From contig NZ_CAPS01000109.1 in the NCBI RefSeq assembly GCF_000333955.1, forward strand, positions 1-64,000: DNA of 64,000 nucleotides. Direction: 5' to 3'. This stretch comes from Rhodococcus sp. AW25M09. Its GTDB lineage: Bacteria; Actinomycetota; Actinomycetes; Mycobacteriales; Mycobacteriaceae. Position numbers and translations under genes: made by a program. Below are positions 1 to 34,914 of this stretch, piece by piece. Under the pieces are notes generated by a model. It had not been told where the DNA came from and searched no databases. It worked only from the letters and a program-made list of their open reading frames with translations. The stretch's first letter is position 1, and each line of letters starts with the position of its first letter.

Positions 1-5389
<5,389 letters not shown>

Positions 5390-5442
5390 CTAACTATTCC
5401 TCCTGATCGATCCACGTGCACAACCGGCGAGCTCGGCTTTCG

Positions 5443-26321
<20,879 letters not shown>

Positions 26322-26603
26322 TCGATGCCTCTCTTTTCCACAATCACACGCGCCCCCACCGGCTGCCGGACGGGCAGCGATCGGTGGGCACCGAACACGT
26401 AGAGCACACTGACTACTTCGTTCTCTATTTTCTCACCGCGAACAACTCGAAAGTTACCTTTCAGTACATATCCGCGTGAACGTACCTGAGCGTTACACCG
26501 AAACACATCCATCGAGCGCGTCGGACCGGACCGTCCGAGAGCGACCGACGCGATTGCGCACCCGGTCAATCTACAGTGCCGACTGCGTGGAGAGGTGCTG
26601 TCG
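26322..26603 (-). promoter_or_regulatory. Upstream region of the NRPS operon
   Basis: This 282-bp gap between the PPOX gene stop and the NRPS1 start contains no convincing gene. It includes an unusually AT-rich stretch (about 26411-26470), the likely promoter for the NRPS genes on the minus strand. An imperfect inverted repeat with arms GAAAG and CTTTC lies at 26449-26462 and could be an operator. I see no good match to the IdeR/DmdR iron box, so iron control cannot be claimed. The Shine-Dalgarno AGAGAGG at about 26328-26334 serves the TTG start. Confidence 0.45.
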
Positions 26604-27029
26604 TCATGCCGTCATGTCGAAAGCTGCAATCACCTTGTTCGGTGTCACTCGAACGATCAATTCACCCGGAACACCGTTGCGAGCACCGAACTCTGCGGCC
26701 CGTTCGCTGCCCATGTACCGGGCGCCGATCTCCGTCGCGGTGCGGATCAACTCCTCGGGATCCTCGTCCACCGAGGCGATGCCCTGAACCTGGACGAAAC
26801 CGTACGGCGGCTCTTCGAGATCGACGGTCAACACCACTCGTGGATCACGACGGATCGCCCGTCCCTTGGCCGTATCGGCCCCGGTGTTGAACACGATCTC
26901 CTCGCCCTCGACGACGAACCAGATCGGTGCCACCAGGGGCCTGCCGTCCGAGGCCAGGTACCCGAGTTTTCCGGTGCGGGTACCTGCGGAGAGGAATTCA
27001 CGTACGCGCGGGTCGGTGAACGAGGTCAT
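26604..27029 (-). CDS. PPOX-class (pyridoxamine oxidase-like) flavin/F420-dependent oxidoreductase
   Basis: A 141-residue split-barrel protein of the pyridoxamine 5'-phosphate oxidase-like superfamily, the usual length for actinobacterial F420- or FMN-binding members. Recognisable features are the N-terminal REFLSAGTRTGKLGYLASDG strand pair, PLVAPIWFVV, and the phosphate/flavin-binding stretch TAKGRAIRRDPRVVLTVD. The exact substrate cannot be deduced. The start is taken at ATG 27029 (MTSFTDPRV); a longer reading to 27098 would run through the upstream hairpin and is unlikely. It lies downstream of the amidohydrolase on the same strand, separated by that hairpin. Whether it binds F420, FMN or heme is open. 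Confidence 0.8.
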   Translation of the reverse strand: MTSFTDPRVREFLSAGTRTGKLGYLASDGRPLVAPIWFVVEGEEIVFNTGADTAKGRAIRRDPRVVLTVDLEEPPYGFVQVQGIASVDEDPEELIRTATEIGARYMGSERAAEFGARNGVPGELIVRVTPNKVIAAFDMTA

Positions 27030-27045
27030 CGAAACCACGCTACGC

Positions 27046-27111
27046 GGGCTTCGCCGTCGTGCGCCTTTTGCATCCCTCTGGGTATGCAAAAGGCGCACGA
27101 GGGCGAAGCCC
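27046..27111. repeat. Long imperfect inverted repeat (hairpin) between amidohydrolase and PPOX genes
   Basis: The arms GGGCTTCGCC and GTGCGCCTTTTGCAT pair with ATGCAAAAGGCGCAC and GGCGAAGCCC. They are interrupted by a 3-nt mismatch (GTC opposite GAG) and closed by a 10-nt loop. The outer arm includes the stop codon of the amidohydrolase. There is no clear U tract, so it could be an atypical terminator, an RNA-processing hairpin, or a copy of a dispersed palindromic repeat. Confidence 0.7.
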
Positions 27112-28565
27112 TATACCGCTGCATGGGTGAGCGCGCCGGCGCAGATCGTCGCCCTGATCTCCGTGTCGGCCAGATCGTGCACCGAGCGATGCTCGGGATG
27201 CTCGACGAGAACGACGATGTCCGCCGCGTCCCCCACTCGCAGTACCCCGCGTCCTCCGCTCGCGGCCCGCAGCGACGCGTCGAGCGGGACGGCTTCCTCG
27301 GGATGCCACGCAGGTCGGTCGTCGTCGGTTCGAAAGACTGCGGCCGCGACGCCGGCGAGCGGCTCCGGTGGGCTGACGGGGGCGTCCGAACCGAAGAGCA
27401 ACGTGGCACCGCTGCGATACAGAGAGCCGTACCCGTAGCCGACCGAGCGCCGTCCGGACCACAGGTGCTCGGCGATGTCACGATCGGACATGGCGTGCTG
27501 AGGCTGCACCGATGCCGCGACGCCCAACGCGGCGAAACGTGCGATGTCCTCGGGCAGCACCTGCTGCGCATGTTCGATTCGACCGCCGCAGCCGGCGTGC
27601 TCGAACGCGTCGAGCGCGAGGCCGTTGGCGCGGTCACCGATTGCGTGAATGGCCGGGACTATGCCCCCGCGCGATGCCCGTGAGACGAGCTCGAACAGGC
27701 TCTCCCGCGTCTCGAGCAGCAGACCGTACGCGTCGTCGCCGTCGACGCCCGGGTACCGATCGTGGCAGCACGCCGTTCGGGTGTTCAGCGAGCCGTCGAG
27801 CATCACCTTGAGCGGGCCGCGCCGGATCAATTCCGAGAGCGCCGAGACGTCGCCGGTCCGCTCGCCGAGATCGAGTGCTTCGTCCAGCCATTGCGGCCAC
27901 ACCGTCGTGTCGACACGCACCGCAGGCGAACCGGCGGACAGTCGACGATCCCAGACGGTCCGGTTGTCGGCGAACTCGAAATCCACGACGCCGGTGACAC
28001 CGCGGACCGCCAGTACCGCGGTGGCGTCGAGCACCGCCCGATCGAGTTCGGCCGGGTCCTCCTGCTCTTCGAGTGCCATGACCGCTTCGAGACCGTCCAC
28101 ATCGCGCAGAACACCGGTGGGGTGATCGATTCCCAGATCACCGAGCAGCGCGGGGCTCAGCCACAGCGTGTGCAGGTCCATGCTCGTCATCGCCACGCGA
28201 ACCCCGGGCAGCGCATTTTCGAGCAGATCCTTGTGCGGCTCCTCGGGCCAGTGCGCGTCACGGAAGCCGTTGGCGCGCACCACTGAATCACCTGCTGTTC
28301 TCGCGTAGGGGTACACCAGTGCGACCGCGTCGGCCGCCGACAATGCCGGTCCGACGTCGATTCGCCGCCGCGCCGCCGCCCACTGAGTCAGATGTACGTG
28401 ACTGTCCACGAACCCTGGCAGGGCGACCCCACCCCCACCGTCGAGCACCTCGTCGCCGAGACTGCGTCGCTGCCCGGCAGGGGTGATCGACGCGATGGCC
28501 GAACCCGCAAGTTCGATGTCGAAAAGCACGCCGGAGCCATCCAGCGCGACGTTGCCGATAATCAC
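27111..28565 (-). CDS. Amidohydrolase family protein (YtcJ-like, amidohydrolase 3)
   Basis: A 484-residue metal-dependent hydrolase of the amidohydrolase superfamily. Metal-ligand motifs are visible in the expected order: GFVDSHVHLTQW near residue 55, the His of AIHAIGDRANGLALDAFE, RIEHAQQVLPEDIARFA, and a late Asp in LLFGSDAPVSPPEPL. The composite domain returns at the C terminus (GDAADIVVL). YtcJ-type members cleave N-acyl or cyclic amides and related substrates; the natural substrate cannot be read from sequence. Translation starts at GTG 28565, giving MIIGNVALDG, a typical beginning for the family. It is divergent from the thioesterase gene across 52 bp and precedes the PPOX gene on the same strand. 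Confidence 0.85.
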   Translation of the reverse strand: MIIGNVALDGSGVLFDIELAGSAIASITPAGQRRSLGDEVLDGGGGVALPGFVDSHVHLTQWAAARRRIDVGPALSAADAVALVYPYARTAGDSVVRANGFRDAHWPEEPHKDLLENALPGVRVAMTSMDLHTLWLSPALLGDLGIDHPTGVLRDVDGLEAVMALEEQEDPAELDRAVLDATAVLAVRGVTGVVDFEFADNRTVWDRRLSAGSPAVRVDTTVWPQWLDEALDLGERTGDVSALSELIRRGPLKVMLDGSLNTRTACCHDRYPGVDGDDAYGLLLETRESLFELVSRASRGGIVPAIHAIGDRANGLALDAFEHAGCGGRIEHAQQVLPEDIARFAALGVAASVQPQHAMSDRDIAEHLWSGRRSVGYGYGSLYRSGATLLFGSDAPVSPPEPLAGVAAAVFRTDDDRPAWHPEEAVPLDASLRAASGGRGVLRVGDAADIVVLVEHPEHRSVHDLADTEIRATICAGALTHAAV

Positions 28566-28617
28566 CAGTGGGACTCTAGAGCGTCACCTCGGCGAGCGCG
28601 CATGCCATCCTCTTGCA

Positions 28618-29073
28618 ATGAAAACAGAGCCTGTTGCGATGCAGACAGATCGGACCGATCCCGTCGGGTATCACGCGACCGTCACCGTGCGCTGGTCGGA
28701 CATGGACGCCTTCGCGCACATCAATCACGCGCGCATGGTGACCCTCCTCGAGGAGGCCCGTATCGAGTGGCTGCTCAGCGAAGGTGAGGCCAACGAGTCG
28801 CTGATCAAGAGTGCCTTGATCGCCAACGTGGCCATCGCGTACAAGAAGCCGCTTCGACACTCGGACGGCCCGCTCGACGTCACGTTGTGGTTCGAAAAGG
28901 TACGTGCGGTCGACTTCACCATCGGATACGAGGTGCGGGCTGCGGGTGCCGCGCCCGATTCACCGCCCGCGGTGGTGGCGACCACGCGGATGGCGATGGT
29001 CGACGTCGGTGCCGAGACCCTGCGTCGAATCTCGCCGGAGGAGAAGGCCTATCTCGCGCGGTGGACTCGCTGA
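28618..29073 (+). CDS. Acyl-CoA thioesterase, 4HBT (hotdog) family
   Basis: A 151-residue hotdog-fold thioesterase of the 4-hydroxybenzoyl-CoA thioesterase/YbgC type. The catalytic loop is clear: VRWSDMDAFAHINHARMVTL, with the conserved Asp and the helix-start HxNHARM. It is followed by EEARIEWL and the strand region IAYKKPLRH. It would release free acids from acyl-CoA in the cytoplasm; chain preference is unknown. ATG 28618 is chosen as the first start that gives a normal N terminus; ATG 28639 is an alternative and neither has a strong ribosome site. Its 3' end overlaps the convergent acetoacetyl-CoA synthetase by 25 nt. Confidence 0.85.
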   Translation: MKTEPVAMQTDRTDPVGYHATVTVRWSDMDAFAHINHARMVTLLEEARIEWLLSEGEANESLIKSALIANVAIAYKKPLRHSDGPLDVTLWFEKVRAVDFTIGYEVRAAGAAPDSPPAVVATTRMAMVDVGAETLRRISPEEKAYLARWTR

Positions 29074-30995
29074 TTCTCGGCCGCGCGGTCGACGAACCAC
29101 TGCACAGCTGCAGGGTCGTCGACGGCACTGGTATCGAGAGTTCCTGCAGCAGCGGCACCTTGAAAAATACGTTTGAGTGGCACCTCGAGCTTCTTCCCGG
29201 TCCGAGTGTGCGGAATGGCGGGCGCGGCGATGATGTCGTCGGGGACGTGCCGCGGTGACGCCTGCGTTCTGATGACAGCGTCGATGCGTTCGCGCAGCTC
29301 GTCGGTCAACCCGTCCGGGACCACGACGAACAGGGGCATCCAGTACCCGCCGTCCGGCAGTTCGATGCCGAGCACGAGAGCTTCGGTGACCTCGTTCAGC
29401 GATTCGACCGCCTGGTAGATATCAGCGCTGCCCATGCGAATCCCGTTGCGGTTGAGTGTCGAATCGGATCGTCCGTGGACGAGAACACTGCCGTGCTCGG
29501 TCACCGTGATCCAGTCGCCGTGACGCCATATCCCCGGATAGGTGTCGAAGTAGGCGTCTCGGTATCGACTGCCGTCGGCGTCGTTCCAGAAATACAACGG
29601 CATCGACGGCATGGGCTCGGTGACGACCAGTTCACCGACCGTCCCCTGCATCGATCCACCGTTCTCGTCGTAGGCGTCGAGCGCGACACCGAGGAACGGG
29701 ACCGACAGCTCCCCTGCCCACACGGGCGCGGTCCGCACTCCCCCGGCGAAGGCCGACACCACGTCGGTTCCGCCCGAGATGGAAAAGACGGGCACCTGCG
29801 CGCCGACGTTCTCCGACAACCAGATCGACGACGAGGCCGGCATCGCAGAACCGGTGATACCGATGCCTCGCAGTGCCTTCAGGTCGTGATCGGTGCCTGG
29901 ACGAGTATCGGCCTTGATACACGCGAGCACGTAGCCGGGACTGGTTCCGAGGTAGGTCACCCCCAGCCTGGCTGCGATGTCCCACAATGCATCCGGCTTC
30001 GGAAACGCTGGACTGCCGTCGGCGCACACGATCGTGGCACCGGTCAGCAGCCCGGCGATCTGGAAGTTCCACATCATCCAGCTCGGGCTGGTGTACCAGA
30101 AGAACACATCTTCTGAACTTAGGTCCGACTGCAGTGCAACAGATTTCAGGTGTTCGAGCACCACGCCTCCGTGGCCGTGCACGATCCCCTTGGGCAGACC
30201 CGTGGTGCCCGAGGAGAATACGATCCACAGCGGGTGCTCGAACGGCACAGCCACAGGCGACAATTGTCGTCGTTCGGCCGTCGCATTCGACCAGCTCCGG
30301 GAACTTCCCGACGCGTCGCCGACAGTGACGACCACCCGCACCGTTGTCAATGCGTCCACCACCGCGCCGACATCGCTGGACTTGTCCCGAAATTGTCCTC
30401 CGTAGCTGTACCCGGAGGCGGTGATCAACGCAGCGGGTTCGAGTTGTCCCAATCGGTCGATTGCCGCGGAGGCCGAATAGTCCTGCCCGCATGCGGACCA
30501 CACTGCACCCAGGCTCGCGGTCGCGAGGAATGCGATCACGGCCTCGGGAATGTTCGGCAGGTACCCGACGACGCGATCGCCGCGGCCGACGCCTGCATCG
30601 GCGAGCGTGCCCGCGAGCGCTCCCGCTTGCTCGACCATCTCTGCCCACGTCACGGTCCGGACCGAGCCGTCCTCACGAGCATGAACGATGGCCGCACGAT
30701 CGGGTCGAGCGTGCCGGATCACCTGGTCCACGTAGTTCAGTTCGGTCCCCGGAAACCACTGGGCACCCGGCATACCGCGGTTCTCGAGCACCCTCGTCGG
30801 CTCGGTGTCGGATCGGATCTCGAAGAAATCCCACACGGCCCGCCAGAACGATTCCAGCTCGTCGATCGACCATCGCCACAAACTCCGATAGTCCGGCAGT
30901 GTCACCTCGTGACGTTGCTCGACGAACCGCGCGAACTCGGTCACCCTGGCCTCGTCCACATCGGCATCCGTCGGCGTCCACAGCGCACTGATCAT
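29049..30995 (-). CDS. Acetoacetyl-CoA synthetase
   Basis: A 648-residue ANL-superfamily acyl-CoA synthetase of acetoacetyl-CoA synthetase type, which activates acetoacetate with ATP and CoA. The N terminus (WTPTDADVDEARVTEFARFV, then YRSLWRWSIDELESFW) is characteristic of this family. The P-loop-like IVFSSGTTGLPKGIVHGHGG, the GTSPGY strand, and WRHGDWITVTEHGSVLVHGRSDSTLNRNG (hinge) follow. The catalytic Lys region is HTRTGKKLEVPLKRIF. The length matches the usual 640-660. It sits 31 nt after the acyl-CoA synthetase stop and probably shares a transcript with it, and perhaps with eutBC upstream. It would feed ketone-body or leucine-derived acetoacetate into acetyl-CoA. Confidence 0.92.
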   Translation of the reverse strand: MISALWTPTDADVDEARVTEFARFVEQRHEVTLPDYRSLWRWSIDELESFWRAVWDFFEIRSDTEPTRVLENRGMPGAQWFPGTELNYVDQVIRHARPDRAAIVHAREDGSVRTVTWAEMVEQAGALAGTLADAGVGRGDRVVGYLPNIPEAVIAFLATASLGAVWSACGQDYSASAAIDRLGQLEPAALITASGYSYGGQFRDKSSDVGAVVDALTTVRVVVTVGDASGSSRSWSNATAERRQLSPVAVPFEHPLWIVFSSGTTGLPKGIVHGHGGVVLEHLKSVALQSDLSSEDVFFWYTSPSWMMWNFQIAGLLTGATIVCADGSPAFPKPDALWDIAARLGVTYLGTSPGYVLACIKADTRPGTDHDLKALRGIGITGSAMPASSSIWLSENVGAQVPVFSISGGTDVVSAFAGGVRTAPVWAGELSVPFLGVALDAYDENGGSMQGTVGELVVTEPMPSMPLYFWNDADGSRYRDAYFDTYPGIWRHGDWITVTEHGSVLVHGRSDSTLNRNGIRMGSADIYQAVESLNEVTEALVLGIELPDGGYWMPLFVVVPDGLTDELRERIDAVIRTQASPRHVPDDIIAAPAIPHTRTGKKLEVPLKRIFQGAAAAGTLDTSAVDDPAAVQWFVDRAAENQRVHRAR

Positions 30996-31026
30996 GGAAG
31001 GAAGTATGGCAGCCGAACGGTCGCTC

Positions 31027-32643
31027 TCAGATCAATCCGAGCGAGCGTTCTCGCATCTCCACCTTCCTGACCTTGCCGGTGACTGTCATCGGGAACTCGT
31101 CGACGACGTGCACGTACCGCGGAATCTTGTAGTGCGCGAGCCGGCCATCGCAGAATGCGCGCACGGCGGCCGAATCGAGCGGCGCAGCAACGTCTCTCAT
31201 TCTGATCCACACCATCAGCTCCTCACCGTACTTCGCATCGGGCACACCGATGACCTGTGCGTCGAGGATGTCGGGGTGGGTATAGAGGAACTCCTCCACT
31301 TCGCGCGGATAGACGTTTTCACCGCCGCGAATCACCATGTCCTTGATCCGTCCGGTGATCGCCACATAGCCGTCTTCGTCCATCACCCCGATGTCGCCGG
31401 TGTGCATCCAACGCTCGTCGTCGATGGCCTCCGCCGTTTTCTCCGGCTGCTCCCAATATCCCAACATCACCGAATAACCGCGGGTGCACAGCTCGCCTGC
31501 GTCTCCGCGCGGCACCGTGTGGCCCAGGACCGGATCGACGATCTTCACCTCGAGATGCGGCCCGACGCGTCCGACGGTGGACACCCGCTGTTCGATCGAG
31601 TCGTCGCTTCGGGTCTGCAGCGATACCGGCGAGGTCTCGGTCATGCCGTAACAGATGGACACCTCCGTCATTCCCATGCGATCGATCACCTGCTTCATCA
31701 CCTCGGTGGGGCACGGCGAGCCGGCCATGATTCCGGTGCGCAGGCTGCCGAGGTCGAACTCTCCGAAGTTCTCGAGGGCGAGTTCGGCGATGAACATGGT
31801 GGGGACGCCGTAGAGAGACGTGCACTTTTCCGACGCCACCGCAGTCAACGTCGCGACCGGGTCGAACGACGGGCCGGGAATGACCATCGCCGCCCCGTGC
31901 GAGGTGCACGCGAGATTGCCCATCACCATGCCGAAGCAGTGATAGAACGGCACCGGGATACACACCCGGTCCTCCGCGGTGTAATGGCAGAGCTCGCCGA
32001 CGAAGAAGCCGTTGTTCAGAATGTTCCGATGACTCAGCGTCGCACCCTTCGGAAAACCTGTTGTTCCCGAGGTGTACTGGATGTTGATCGCATCGTCTGC
32101 GCGCAGCTGCTCGGATACGTCGGTGATCATCTTCGGAGTCTTCGCCAATGCGCGATGTCCGCGATCGGTCATCGCCTCCCATTGAATGGTGCCGATGAAG
32201 AGAACCTCACGCAGCGTCGGCACCTCGGGACGCACACCGGCGATGATCGCCGCATAGTCCGAACCCTTGAACTCGCCGGCCGACAACAATACCGAGACCC
32301 CGGCCTGCTTCAGTACGAACTGCAGCTCGTGCGCACGGTACGCGGGATTGATGTTGACCAGCACCGCACCGATCTTGGCGGTCGCGTATTGCGCCAGCAC
32401 CCACTCCGGACAGTTCGGTGCCCACATCCCGACGCGGTCACCGACAGCGACGCCGGCCACGAGCAGTCCGGCCGCCAACAGATCGACGTCGGCCACGAAT
32501 TCCGAATAGGTCCAGCGACGCCCGGAGGTCACATCGATCAGCGCGTCACGATCGGAGTACTTCGCTGCGGTTCGATCCAGATTCGTGCCGATCGTGTCGT
32601 CCAGAACCGCTGTGTCCGACGTACCGGAGGAGTAACTGTCCAT
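31027..32643 (-). CDS. Fatty/short-chain acyl-CoA synthetase (AMP-binding, FadD35-like)
   Basis: A 538-residue AMP-forming acyl-CoA synthetase. The adenylation motif INIQYTSGTTGFPKGATLSH, the PFYHCFGMVMGNLA region, YGMTETSPVS (A5), HTGDIGVMDEDGYVAITGR (A7-A8) and the C-terminal TVTGKVRKVEMRE with the catalytic Lys are all present. Overall pattern and length fit the FadD35/medium-chain acyl-CoA synthetase group. The chain length accepted is not certain. It lies between eutC (52 nt upstream) and acetoacetyl-CoA synthetase (31 nt downstream), all on the minus strand, so activation of acetate or other short acids from the same pathway is possible but unproven. Confidence 0.88.
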   Translation of the reverse strand: MDSYSSGTSDTAVLDDTIGTNLDRTAAKYSDRDALIDVTSGRRWTYSEFVADVDLLAAGLLVAGVAVGDRVGMWAPNCPEWVLAQYATAKIGAVLVNINPAYRAHELQFVLKQAGVSVLLSAGEFKGSDYAAIIAGVRPEVPTLREVLFIGTIQWEAMTDRGHRALAKTPKMITDVSEQLRADDAINIQYTSGTTGFPKGATLSHRNILNNGFFVGELCHYTAEDRVCIPVPFYHCFGMVMGNLACTSHGAAMVIPGPSFDPVATLTAVASEKCTSLYGVPTMFIAELALENFGEFDLGSLRTGIMAGSPCPTEVMKQVIDRMGMTEVSICYGMTETSPVSLQTRSDDSIEQRVSTVGRVGPHLEVKIVDPVLGHTVPRGDAGELCTRGYSVMLGYWEQPEKTAEAIDDERWMHTGDIGVMDEDGYVAITGRIKDMVIRGGENVYPREVEEFLYTHPDILDAQVIGVPDAKYGEELMVWIRMRDVAAPLDSAAVRAFCDGRLAHYKIPRYVHVVDEFPMTVTGKVRKVEMRERSLGLI

Positions 32644-32695
32644 GGCCTACACGGTAGTGACGCCGATCACCCACAGCCACCCCCGAATAGGGGCC

Positions 32696-33505
32696 TCACT
32701 CCAGAGTGAGGGCCTCGGCGGCCTCGAGCACATCGGCTCGAGACGTATCCTTCAGCGCCACTCCGGACCGCCCGAGTTTCCTCGCGCCGGCCAGCAGACC
32801 AGCGACGATCCGAGCCGACTGGGCGTACCCCTGCCCCTCGGGCGGATGGATGTTCGAGATGCAGTTGCGATCGGCGTCCGTGCGGCCCGGCTTCGGCAGA
32901 TGCGTCAGGTAGATACCGAGACTGTCTGCCACCGACAAACCCGGGCGCTCCCCGATCAGAACCAACACCGTCCGCACGCCCATCGCCGCGGCGATGTGAT
33001 CTCCCAACGCCACCCGCGCCTCGGTCGCGATCACCGGAGCCGCAATCGAATACCGATCCGCCAGTTCTGTTTTCAACGCTTCCAGCATCGGTACACCGTG
33101 ATCGGCGAGAGCACGCGGAGACAATCCGTCGCTCAACACGATGCCGATCTCGTCCTCCGAGAGCGTGATCGCCGACAGATCCTCCGGCTGCCGACCCATG
33201 TCGGGCCGTCGTAGATACTCCGCCCGACTCGTCGCCAGCGACGTCACCACCGATGGCGCACCGAGACCCACCTGCTCCACCCGACCCACGAACTCCTCGA
33301 CATCGAGCGGCTGGTGCACAGCATCCCGCGCCGCAGCGTGCGCCGACCGAAACTCGAGCACCCGCGTCGTCGGCAACGAATCGCCGATGCGTCCCAACCC
33401 GATCCGCGCCTGCGTCATCGCTCGCAACTCGCCCCAGAACTCTGCTTCCGGTCGTTCCGCAGGCTCCACTCCTGCCGCTCCCGATTGTTCGACTGGTTCG
33501 GTCAT
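32696..33505 (-). CDS. eutC: Ethanolamine ammonia-lyase, small subunit
   Basis: The 269-residue EutC subunit of the adenosylcobalamin-dependent ethanolamine ammonia-lyase, which splits ethanolamine into acetaldehyde and ammonia. Recognisable EutC segments are FWGELRAMTQARIGLGRIGDS, LEFRSAHAAARDAV, the cobalamin-contacting IVLSDGLSPRALADHG, VLIGERPGLSVADSLGIYLT and RNCISNIHPPEG. The ATG at 33505 overlaps the eutB stop as ATGA, which suggests translational coupling. A long open frame continues upstream to 34768 but is the shadow of eutB. Oddly, the N-terminal linker GVEPAERPE is encoded by a 23-nt stretch also found in the tandem repeat beside mftG. Confidence 0.95.
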   Translation of the reverse strand: MTEPVEQSGAAGVEPAERPEAEFWGELRAMTQARIGLGRIGDSLPTTRVLEFRSAHAAARDAVHQPLDVEEFVGRVEQVGLGAPSVVTSLATSRAEYLRRPDMGRQPEDLSAITLSEDEIGIVLSDGLSPRALADHGVPMLEALKTELADRYSIAAPVIATEARVALGDHIAAAMGVRTVLVLIGERPGLSVADSLGIYLTHLPKPGRTDADRNCISNIHPPEGQGYAQSARIVAGLLAGARKLGRSGVALKDTSRADVLEAAEALTLE

Positions 33506-34914
33506 CGCGCACTCATCAAGGCTCGCAACGGCGATCCCGCAGCGTCGACGTCGAGGACTCGACCGTCGGCGTCCACCATTCCCAGTCGCGAGAGCCACGA
33601 CTCGAACTCCGGTGCAGGACGCAGGCCGAGTACCTGCCGAACGTAGAGCACATCGTGGAAGCTCAGCGATTGGTACCCGAGCATGACGTCGTCGGCACCG
33701 GGCACCGCGATGACGAACGCGACCCCGGCTGCACCGAGCAGCGTCAACAACGTATCCATGTCGTCCTGATCGGCCTCGGCGTGATTGGTGTAGCACACGT
33801 CCACGCCCATCGGCAGGCCCAGCAGCTTGCCGCAGAAGTGATCTTCGAGTCCTGCTCTGATGATCTGCTTGCCGTCGTACAAATACTCGGGCCCGATGAA
33901 CCCGACGACCGTGTTGATCAGCAGCGGCTCGAGATCGCGGGCCACCGCGTACGCGCGAGTTTCGAGCGTCTGCTGATCGACGGGACGGTCGCCGGTACCG
34001 ATATGTGCGCCGGCCGACAACGCCGAACCCTGCCCTGTTTCGAGGTACATGACGTTGTTTCCGACGGTTCCGCGGTGCAGGGATCGGCCGGCCTCGTTGG
34101 CTTGCCGAAGTAGCGGGATGTTCACTCCGAAGCTCGAATTGGCTCCTTCGGTACCCGCGATGGATTGAAACACCAGATCGACCGGGACGCCCTTGTCGAT
34201 CAGTTCCATCGTTGTCGTCACGTGCGAGAGCACACACGACTGCGTGGGGATCTCGAAGCGCTGGCGGATATCGTCCAGCAGATGCAACAACTCCGCCGTC
34301 GCCTGGGGCGAATCGGTCGCGGGGTTGATCCCGATCACCGCGTCCCCCGAACCGAGGAGCAGTCCGTCCAGCGTGGCCGCCGCTATTCCGCGGGGATCGT
34401 CGGTCGGATGGTTCGGTTGCAACCGCGTGGTGAGGGTTCCTGGCAGTCCCACCGTGGTCCGGAATGCCGACGTCACCTGCGCGGCCCGGGACACCGCGAT
34501 CAGATCCTGATTGCGCATGATCTTGCTGACCGCCGCCACCATCTCCGGAGTCAGTCCGGCGGCCACCGAACGCAGCGTCGCGGCGGCATCGGGGGCGGCC
34601 GTGACCTGCAGCAGCCAGTCCCGCAGCCCTCCCACCGTCAGGTGCGAGATCGCCCCGAAGGCGATGCGGTCGTGTGAATCGATGATGAGCCGAGTGACCT
34701 CGTCGGTCTCGTACGGAACGAGCAGATCGTTGAGGAACACCTCGAGTGAGACCTCCGACAGCGCCCACTGCGCCGCCGCCCGCTCGGCATCCGACGAGGC
34801 TGCGCAGCCGGCCAATTCGTCGCCCGATCGCAATGGTGTCGCCTTGGCCATCAGGTCGACCAGACCGTCGAACGAGTAGGTGGTGCCCGAGACCTGCTGG
34901 GTGTAGACCGTCAT
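33502..34914 (-). CDS. eutB: Ethanolamine ammonia-lyase, large subunit
   Basis: The 470-residue catalytic TIM-barrel subunit of ethanolamine ammonia-lyase. Family signatures include NDLLVPYETDEVTRLI, the substrate-binding stretch NHPTDDPRGIAAATLDG, VIGINPATDSPQATAELL, FQSIAGTEGANSSFGVNIPL, YLETGQGSALSAGAHIG and DVCYTNHAEADQDDMDTLL. It pairs with EutC immediately downstream (ATGA overlap) and follows the ethanolamine permease with another ATGA overlap at 34911-34914, so permease-eutB-eutC is a tight operon. No reactivase eutA and no microcompartment shell genes occur in the window, as in the simple actinobacterial version of the pathway. Start is ATG 34914. Confidence 0.96.
   Translation of the reverse strand: MTVYTQQVSGTTYSFDGLVDLMAKATPLRSGDELAGCAASSDAERAAAQWALSEVSLEVFLNDLLVPYETDEVTRLIIDSHDRIAFGAISHLTVGGLRDWLLQVTAAPDAAATLRSVAAGLTPEMVAAVSKIMRNQDLIAVSRAAQVTSAFRTTVGLPGTLTTRLQPNHPTDDPRGIAAATLDGLLLGSGDAVIGINPATDSPQATAELLHLLDDIRQRFEIPTQSCVLSHVTTTMELIDKGVPVDLVFQSIAGTEGANSSFGVNIPLLRQANEAGRSLHRGTVGNNVMYLETGQGSALSAGAHIGTGDRPVDQQTLETRAYAVARDLEPLLINTVVGFIGPEYLYDGKQIIRAGLEDHFCGKLLGLPMGVDVCYTNHAEADQDDMDTLLTLLGAAGVAFVIAVPGADDVMLGYQSLSFHDVLYVRQVLGLRPAPEFESWLSRLGMVDADGRVLDVDAAGSPLRALMSAR

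Noticed and set aside
26416-26470. Iron box (IdeR/DmdR) controlling the NRPS as a siderophore gene
   Set aside because: The GAAAG/CTTTC inverted repeat does not match the TTAGGTTAGGCTAACCTAA-type consensus well enough to claim iron control.
30994-32709. A 571-codon plus-strand ORF opposite the acyl-CoA synthetase
   Set aside because: Antisense to a gene with all AMP-binding motifs; the translation is His/Arg-rich noise.
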